From contig NZ_BILY01000013.1 of the NCBI RefSeq assembly GCF_004000805.1, forward strand, positions 1 to 64,000: a stretch of DNA of 64,000 nucleotides. The letters are read 5' to 3'. The position numbers and the translations under genes were made by a program. Origin of the DNA: Paenibacillus glycanilyticus NBRC 16618 (GTDB taxonomy: Bacteria > Bacillota > Bacilli > Paenibacillales > Paenibacillaceae). Below the pieces are notes generated by a model. It saw nothing but the letters and a program-made list of their open reading frames with translations. It had not been told where the DNA came from and searched no databases. Positions 59,014-64,000 of this stretch are shown piece after piece. Position 1 is the stretch's first letter. Each line of letters starts with the position of its first letter.

Positions 59014-59871
59014 TCAGCCCTTCACGCTTCCCGCCGTCATGCCTTCGATAATTTGCTTCTGCAAGAAGAAGTACACAACAAGCACCGGAATAATACTCAT
59101 AATAACGGCAGCCGATAATGCGGCGAAATTCGTACGGTAACCGTCATTAAAGCTGGCCATACCCGTCGGCAGCGTGCGGAGCGATTCGGATGTTATAAAT
59201 AATTGGGATAAAATGTATTCGTTCCAGTTGCCGATAAAATTAAGAATCGTTACCGTAACGAGCGCCGGCAGGGAGATTGGCAATACAACCTTGACGAATA
59301 AGCCGCCGGCCGTCAGCCCGTCCATAATTCCAGCTTCCTCAAGCTCACCCGGAATAGATAACATAAATGCATAAATAATAAATACGGTTATGGGCAATGC
59401 ATATGTGCAGTATACCAAAATAAGGCCGAAATGCGAATTGTATAAATGAATGCCGCCAAGGCTCATTTGCTGAATCAAACGGTACAGCGGAATGAACAGC
59501 GCCCCCGGCGGGACAAGCAGGCCGAACAGGATAAACTGGTACACCGCTTTGTTCATTCGGGAGTATTTCATGCGGGACAATGCGAAGGATGTCATCGCCG
59601 CAAAGAGCAGCGTGACCAGACAGGCGATAACCGTAACTTTTACGCTGTTTAATGCGTATAGGCCGATTTTTGCCGTCTCCCAGGCTTGCCGGTAGTTGTC
59701 AAAATTGAAATGCTTGGGGAAGCCCCACGTATTAACCGTTATCTCGCGGCTCGTCTTGAAAGAGGACATTAGCAGCCACACGAGCGGGAACAGCGTTGCG
59801 ATAATGTACACGATCAAGGAAAAATGAATCCAGAACTTTCCTCTGCGAAGGCCCGTAATTGCTGCATTCAT
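59014..59871 (-). CDS. Sugar ABC transporter permease (MalG/AraQ-like)
   Basis: A 285-residue six-helix permease with EAA loop LEEAGIMDGLTAGGLFVKVVLP and C-terminal IIEGMTAGSVKG. Its first base overlaps the last base of the partner permease gene. Confidence 0.9.
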   Translation of the reverse strand: MNAAITGLRRGKFWIHFSLIVYIIATLFPLVWLLMSSFKTSREITVNTWGFPKHFNFDNYRQAWETAKIGLYALNSVKVTVIACLVTLLFAAMTSFALSRMKYSRMNKAVYQFILFGLLVPPGALFIPLYRLIQQMSLGGIHLYNSHFGLILVYCTYALPITVFIIYAFMLSIPGELEEAGIMDGLTAGGLFVKVVLPISLPALVTVTILNFIGNWNEYILSQLFITSESLRTLPTGMASFNDGYRTNFAALSAAVIMSIIPVLVVYFFLQKQIIEGMTAGSVKG

Positions 59872-60752
59872 CAGTACTGCACCTCCTCATGCTTCGTCAG
59901 TTTTTGCAGGATGCCCGTAAGCACGAGAATCAGAATAAACATCGTAACGCCAATCGCGCTGCCGTAACCAAGCTCCATCGAGCGGAAGCCGACCTTCAGC
60001 ATGTACGTGGACATAACTTCGGTCGATTGGAACGGACCGCCGTTCGTCATAATCTGAACGATATCAAGCACCTTCATCGTGCCGGATACCGTGAGAAGCA
60101 GCATAACGAACAACACCGGACGAATCAGCGGCAGAGTAATAAGCCAAGTCTCGCTCCAGCCGTTGACGCCGTCAATCTTGGAAGCTTCGACAATCTCCTT
60201 CGGAATATTCAGAATGGCAGCCAGACAAAGGACGATAAAGAAGCCGATGTTCTGCCACGCGTTCGCAATCAGAATCGAGAGCATCGCAAGCTTCGGATCC
60301 GACAGCCATTCGCGTGCCCAGCTGTCCGGCGCGACCAGACGGATAAATTGGTTGATAAGACCCGAATCGTAGTTGTACAACACGCCAAACAATATAGCGA
60401 CCGTTGCCGTCGAGATTACGACGGGAACAAATACGGCCGACTTGTAAAAGTCACGCATACGGCCAACCTTACTGATCAGAATCGAGATAAGGAAGACGAG
60501 CGGAATATTCACGATCAAGGAGAACGCCATAAAGTAGAAATTGTTCGCAAGCGATTTCAGGAAAACGTCGTCTTTCCACAGCCGGGTGAAATTGTCCAGG
60601 CCGATAAACACCTTTTGCGTAATGCCGTCCCATTGAAAAAATCCGTAAACAAACGATACGATAACCGGATATACAAAAAACAAAGCATACAATACAAGCG
60701 TTGGTAGAATGAACGCGATATAAGTATACGGATTTCTGAGAGCCTTGTTCAT
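59871..60752 (-). CDS. Sugar ABC transporter permease (MalF/MsmF-like)
   Basis: A 293-residue six-helix permease with EAA loop IVEASKIDGVNGWSETWLIT. It is separated from the binding-protein gene by 323 bases holding a terminator and a long folded repeat, so its expression is expected to be lower than that of the binding protein. Confidence 0.9.
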   Translation of the reverse strand: MNKALRNPYTYIAFILPTLVLYALFFVYPVIVSFVYGFFQWDGITQKVFIGLDNFTRLWKDDVFLKSLANNFYFMAFSLIVNIPLVFLISILISKVGRMRDFYKSAVFVPVVISTATVAILFGVLYNYDSGLINQFIRLVAPDSWAREWLSDPKLAMLSILIANAWQNIGFFIVLCLAAILNIPKEIVEASKIDGVNGWSETWLITLPLIRPVLFVMLLLTVSGTMKVLDIVQIMTNGGPFQSTEVMSTYMLKVGFRSMELGYGSAIGVTMFILILVLTGILQKLTKHEEVQY

Positions 60753-60835
60753 AACTTCGCCTCCTGCTTCCTTTGAAAAAAACCTTTACCGAAGCCATTT
60801 GAAGATGTTCGACCGCGATAGAGGTGGGTTTCTGG

Positions 60836-60873
60836 TAAAAAAGCTAAGGTTCGCAGAAAACCTTAGCTTTTTC
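60836..60873 (-). terminator. Internal terminator/attenuator between binding protein and permease genes
   Basis: AAAGCTAAGGT ... ACCTTAGCTTT with T tract on the minus strand. Typical of sugar operons where the binding protein is made in excess. Confidence 0.8.
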
Positions 60874-60928
60874 CCATTCCTATTCCCTTGCCTGTGAAGT
60901 TGTAAGGATGTTCTAGCGCCGCACCAGC

Positions 60929-61055
60929 GGAGCAGAAGAGTCATTCTGGAGAAGTGGAACGCTCGCTTTTGCCAGCCGAATTTCATCCGCTTAAGCGGAT
61001 TCTAATGAAGAAATTCGGTGGCAATGGCGATTGGAAGAATGACTCTTCTGCGTAG
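60929..61055. repeat. Long nested inverted repeat between binding protein and permease genes
   Basis: Outer arms GCAGAAGAGTCATTCT (60932-60947) and AGAATGACTCTTCTGC (61036-61051) match perfectly. Inside, TTGCCAgCCGAATTTC pairs with GAAATTCGGTGGCAA with one bulge, and at the tip ATCCGCTTAAGCGGAT is a 16-bp palindrome. The whole is about 120 bases and would form a branched stem in RNA. Confidence 0.82.
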
Positions 61056-61075
61056 CGGTCTTTCGCGCAGCGGCC

Positions 61076-62452
61076 TTACTTCGCAGCAGCGTTCGCCTTA
61101 TCTTGTGCGGCCTGAATATCCTTAGCAACCTTCTCAGGCTTGCTCACCTTACCGATCAGCTCTTGCAAGCCTACGTTTACAACAGCGCCTACGGCAGGTT
61201 GAACGATAGCGTCGTAAGCTTTCCAGGAAGTCGAAGCGTTAGCCATAACCGTCAGCACGTCAGAGATCAGCGGATCTACGCCGGACAGGTCGGACAGCTT
61301 CATCGAAGGAAGAACCTTGTCTTCGAGCAGCGTGCGTTTTTGGATTTCTTCACTGTAGAAGTTAGCGATAAATTTCTTAACCATGGCAACTTGATCTTCG
61401 TTCAGGTTAGCCGAGAAGCCAAAGCCGTTCGAGTAAGACGCGTTGATCGACGTTTGGTCGCCTGCGCCGCCCGCGATCGACGGGAAGTTGAAGTAGCCGA
61501 TTTGACCTTTCAGGTCGCCTGCTTCGTCGCCGGTGAAGCGGTTGGCATCCCACGAACCCGTGAATACCATCGCTGCTTTGCCGGACAGGAGCTGCGCGCC
61601 TTGATCCGCATAAGCAAGACCCAATGCGCCTTTCGTGAAGTAGTCTTTGTTTACAAGCGTTGCGTAGTCCGTGAAGCCTTTGATAAAGCCTTCATCCGTC
61701 CATTTGGTTTCGCCGGTAACAAGCTTGTTGATTGCGTCGATACCTACGTTACGCTCCATAACCGTGTTCCAGAGCATGCCGTTAACCCAGCCGTCTTTTG
61801 CTGCCAGACCAAGCGGCGTAATGCCTGCTGCTTTGATTTTGTCCGCTGTTTCGAGCAGTTGATCCCAGCTGGTCGGAACGGAAAGACCCAGATCGGAGAA
61901 GATTTTCTTGTTGTAGAAAATGCCTTCCGAATAGCCGCCGAACGGCAAGCCGTATACTTTACCGTCAACCGTGAACTCGTCAAGGCTGGCGAATTTGTCT
62001 TTAATGCCAAGCTCTTCAATGATTGGGGTCAAGTCGAGCATGCGGCCTGCTTTTACGTACAGGTTCAGGTCGGCGCCGCCGAACACTTCGAAGATGTCAG
62101 GCGGGTTGCCTGCCGTCATTTCCGCTTTCAGCTTCTGGTCGCGGTTGACGACTTCGTCGATGCCCTCCAGCTTGAAGGTCAGGCCAGGGTTCTCATCCTG
62201 CGTTTTCTTAACAACATCCTCGAGAATTTTAAGGCGGTTTTTGCTGGTCTCTTTAATTTGCGTATGGCGCAGGGACAATGTTACGTCCTTCGCTGCCGGA
62301 GTAGGGGTTGCTTCTGTTGTAGCTGCCGGCTCTTGCGAAGCTTCTGTGCTTGCAGGAGTGTTATTGCCGCCGTTATTGTCCGATCCGCAGGCCGAAGCGA
62401 CCATGGTGAATGCGGCAAGCAACGTGGCGGTGAGCAAAGTACTTTTTTTCAT
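61076..62452 (-). CDS. Extracellular sugar-binding lipoprotein (family 1)
   Basis: A 458-residue lipoprotein with lipobox ASAC (C22), a Asn/Gly/Thr/Ala-rich linker, and typical family-1 features (NPPDIFEVFGGADLNLYVKAG; GYSEGIFYNKKIFSDLGL; GKAAMVFTGSWDANRF). It should capture an oligosaccharide, by context GlcNAc-containing. First gene of the operon that ends with nagZ. GGAGG before the ATG; a TATAAT -10 lies at 62501-62506 on the minus strand without a good -35, as expected for YesN-type activation. Confidence 0.9.
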   Translation of the reverse strand: MKKSTLLTATLLAAFTMVASACGSDNNGGNNTPASTEASQEPAATTEATPTPAAKDVTLSLRHTQIKETSKNRLKILEDVVKKTQDENPGLTFKLEGIDEVVNRDQKLKAEMTAGNPPDIFEVFGGADLNLYVKAGRMLDLTPIIEELGIKDKFASLDEFTVDGKVYGLPFGGYSEGIFYNKKIFSDLGLSVPTSWDQLLETADKIKAAGITPLGLAAKDGWVNGMLWNTVMERNVGIDAINKLVTGETKWTDEGFIKGFTDYATLVNKDYFTKGALGLAYADQGAQLLSGKAAMVFTGSWDANRFTGDEAGDLKGQIGYFNFPSIAGGAGDQTSINASYSNGFGFSANLNEDQVAMVKKFIANFYSEEIQKRTLLEDKVLPSMKLSDLSGVDPLISDVLTVMANASTSWKAYDAIVQPAVGAVVNVGLQELIGKVSKPEKVAKDIQAAQDKANAAAK

Positions 62453-62500
62453 TTAAGAAGACCTCCTCGATATGATCTTGCTTGTTTGCCTTGCACCCTT

Positions 62501-62506
62501 ATTATA
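62501..62506 (-). promoter_or_regulatory. -10 box of the binding protein-nagZ operon
   Basis: Minus-strand TATAAT about 55 bases before the start codon; no recognisable -35 box. Confidence 0.45.
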
Positions 62507-62591
62507 GATTCGATGATTCCTTGCTCGGGAGGTCGAAAATAAGCCCGATGAGGGATACAATTCTATTATTTTTCGAAACAGGGATAAAAAA

Positions 62592-62629
62592 ACACAGCTT
62601 ATCGGGTTACTATTACCGACAAGCTGTGT
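62592..62629 (-). terminator. Terminator after the helicase and small downstream gene
   Basis: ACACAGCTT pairs with AAGCTGTGT, with an inner TCGG/CCGA extension and T tract on the minus strand. Confidence 0.82.
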
Positions 62630-62645
62630 AATGATAATTCACCTA

Positions 62646-62828
62646 TTACTTACGCATATCCTCAATATGGGCTCGGATTGCCTTATAAAAAGCTCTCCAC
62701 TCTTCATTTCCTTGCTCAGAACCTGACGTCTCCGAATCTTTGCTCCCCTGGTCCGGCTGATCGGGTCCAGGGGAACCGGTGTGCCGCTCACTCATTGCTT
62801 TCGCCCACTTGTCCTTTTCTCCAGACAT
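62646..62828 (-). CDS. Small hydrophilic protein, unknown function
   Basis: A 60-residue charged protein rich in Ser, Glu, Asp, Gly and Pro in its first 45 residues, ending in a helix (EEWRAFYKAIRAHIEDMR). It has a good ribosome binding site (GAGGGGG) that overlaps the end of the helicase gene, and starts 9 bases after it, so it is translated from the same message. It is probably real; no family is recognised. Confidence 0.6.
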   Translation of the reverse strand: MSGEKDKWAKAMSERHTGSPGPDQPDQGSKDSETSGSEQGNEEWRAFYKAIRAHIEDMRK

Positions 62829-62837
62829 TTATCCCCC

Positions 62838-64000
62838 TCATCCCTTCAGCCAGTTTTTGCGGAGCGCGAACAGCTCCTTCAGCTCATCCGTAGACAGCTC
62901 GGTAATCCATTGCTCTGACTGCCCGACGACCTGCTCATTCAGCTGCTGCTTGCGGTCAATCATCTCGTCGATTTTTTCCTCAAGCGTGCCAAGCGTAATA
63001 AACTTGTGAACCTGTACCTGCTTCGTCTGACCGATCCGGAAAGCACGGTCCGTGGCCTGATTCTCGACAGCCGGATTCCACCACCGGTCGAAATGGAAGA
63101 CATGATTGGCCGCCGTCAGGTTAAGACCGGTACCTCCGGCTTTAAGGGACAGCACGAATGCGCAGCATGGCTCCTCCGGGTTCTGGAACTTGTCGATCAT
63201 TTCGTCCCGCTTGGCCTTGGGCACTCCGCCGTGCAAATACGGAACCGGAAGCCCCAGCCGTTCCTCGAGAAGCTTCTTGAGCTGCTCGCCCATATCCACG
63301 AACTGGGTAAAAATCAGGCAGCGTTCGCCTTCGGATGCAATCTCCTCCACCATTTCCAGCAATCGCGCTACCTTGTTCGAACGGTTCTCATCCCACTGCT
63401 GCTGAAGCTCGCGCTCTTCATTAAGCATCGCCGGATGATCGCATAGCTGCTTCAGTCTCGTAAGCGAAGCCAGAATCAAGCCCCGGCGCTGCATCGGACC
63501 CAGCTTATCCAGCTTCTCGAGCAGATCGGCAACGATATTTTCGTAGATCGCCCCTTGCTCCGTCGTTAAGGTCAAATAGGTCTTTGCTTCATTCTTTTCC
63601 GGCAGCGACAGCTGAATCGCGGGATCCTTCTTCACCCTGCGGAGCATAAACGGCTTCACCCAACGTTGAAGGCCGCTGATGACCTGTTCGTCGCGGGTTC
63701 GTTCAATCGGCAGTACAATCGCCTTGCGGAACTCGCCCATGCTGCCCAGGTATCCCGGATTAATAAAATCATAGATCGACCATAGCTCGGTCAGCCGGTT
63801 TTCCATAGGGGTACCGGTCAACGCGATCCGATGATTGGCCGGCAGTGCGCGAATAGCGGCAGATTGCTTCGTGTATACATTTTTTATATTTTGAGCTTCA
63901 TCCAGACATAGGGCATCCCATTCGATCTGATTCAGCTCTTCTTCATCGATTTGGGCAAGCGAGTAAGACGTAATGACGATATCGGCACCCGCAACCGCTT
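62838..64000 (-). CDS. SNF2-family DEAD/DEAH helicase, C-terminal part (cut by the window edge)
   Basis: About 387 codons of an SNF2-type ATPase; the N-terminus lies beyond the window. Visible motifs: Walker B-type LCLDEAQNIKN, motif III ALTGTPMEN, the second RecA domain with LSLKAGGTGLNLTAANHV and motif VI ATDRAFRIGQT. Stand-alone bacterial SNF2 enzymes of this type translocate on DNA and are linked to transcription recycling or DNA repair; the exact role is unknown. Confidence 0.9.
   Translation of the reverse strand, partial: AVAGADIVITSYSLAQIDEEELNQIEWDALCLDEAQNIKNVYTKQSAAIRALPANHRIALTGTPMENRLTELWSIYDFINPGYLGSMGEFRKAIVLPIERTRDEQVISGLQRWVKPFMLRRVKKDPAIQLSLPEKNEAKTYLTLTTEQGAIYENIVADLLEKLDKLGPMQRRGLILASLTRLKQLCDHPAMLNEERELQQQWDENRSNKVARLLEMVEEIASEGERCLIFTQFVDMGEQLKKLLEERLGLPVPYLHGGVPKAKRDEMIDKFQNPEEPCCAFVLSLKAGGTGLNLTAANHVFHFDRWWNPAVENQATDRAFRIGQTKQVQVHKFITLGTLEEKIDEMIDRKQQLNEQVVGQSEQWITELSTDELKELFALRKNWLKG

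Noticed and set aside
61103-62542. Long open frame (479 codons) opposite the binding-protein gene
   Set aside because: Shadow of a clear lipoprotein gene; Arg/Val/Phe-rich translation without domains.

Overview
The window looks like chromosome from a Gram-positive, spore-forming, plant- or soil-type Paenibacillus (or a close relative). The signs are many Lpl/Yte-type sugar ABC transporters whose binding lipoproteins carry LxxC lipoboxes, YesM/YesN-type two-component systems, a PhoP/PhoR pair, a soluble multi-PAS sporulation-type histidine kinase, an SLH-anchored surface protein, strong AGGAGG ribosome binding sites and occasional TTG/GTG starts. No rRNA, tRNA, phage genes, IS elements or CRISPR arrays were seen. 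Most genes are on the minus strand.

Layout. 1-250: two 125-bp-spaced repeats full of hairpins. 0.25-15.9 kb: housekeeping and regulation (GH9 enzyme, GIY-YIG protein, MocR regulator with a divergent pyridoxamine-phosphate-oxidase-like gene, 2-hydroxyacid dehydrogenase, AraC regulator, PhoR/PhoP, a bile-acid/Na+ symporter-family transporter with a probable broken start, a PAS kinase next to two paralogues of a double DUF2294/MpsC-domain protein, YfbR-like nucleotidase, DinB protein). 15.9-33.4 kb: a large carbohydrate island. It holds a tightly overlapping six-gene operon (two GH29 fucosidases, a CBM9-like protein, a two-part transglutaminase-fold protein, a GH18 hydrolase, a sugar isomerase), a divergent membrane-bound AraC regulator, an Lpl-type ABC transporter and a GH78 rhamnosidase. 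None of the six operon proteins has a signal peptide, so the picture is import followed by cytoplasmic breakdown of a fucosylated/rhamnosylated, possibly peptide-linked glycan.

33.5-39.8 kb: Nudix hydrolase, aldo/keto reductase, then a three-gene vWA / PP2C / membrane-kinase operon that matches the TerY-P triad (E. coli YegL-YegK-YegI) and is the most notable signalling system here, followed by a peroxiredoxin. 40.0-47.9 kb: an AT-rich module (binding protein, two permeases, YesM kinase, YesN regulator, small P-loop kinase) flanked by two near-identical terminator hairpins. 48.0-53.8 kb: accessory genes, including a phosphatase that appears internally deleted, a GNAT acetyltransferase, a 1137-residue S-layer-anchored esterase and a small lipoprotein interrupted at an A8 run. 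53.9-62.5 kb: an operon of binding protein, two permeases, YesM/YesN pair and NagZ, suited to amino-sugar or cell-wall-fragment uptake. The window ends inside an SNF2-type helicase gene.

Several small decayed or broken items are visible only in the raw sequence: a 43-codon tail of a lost binding-protein gene, the leader and terminator of an apparently deleted DUF2294 copy, and three frame breaks at or near homopolymers or deletions.
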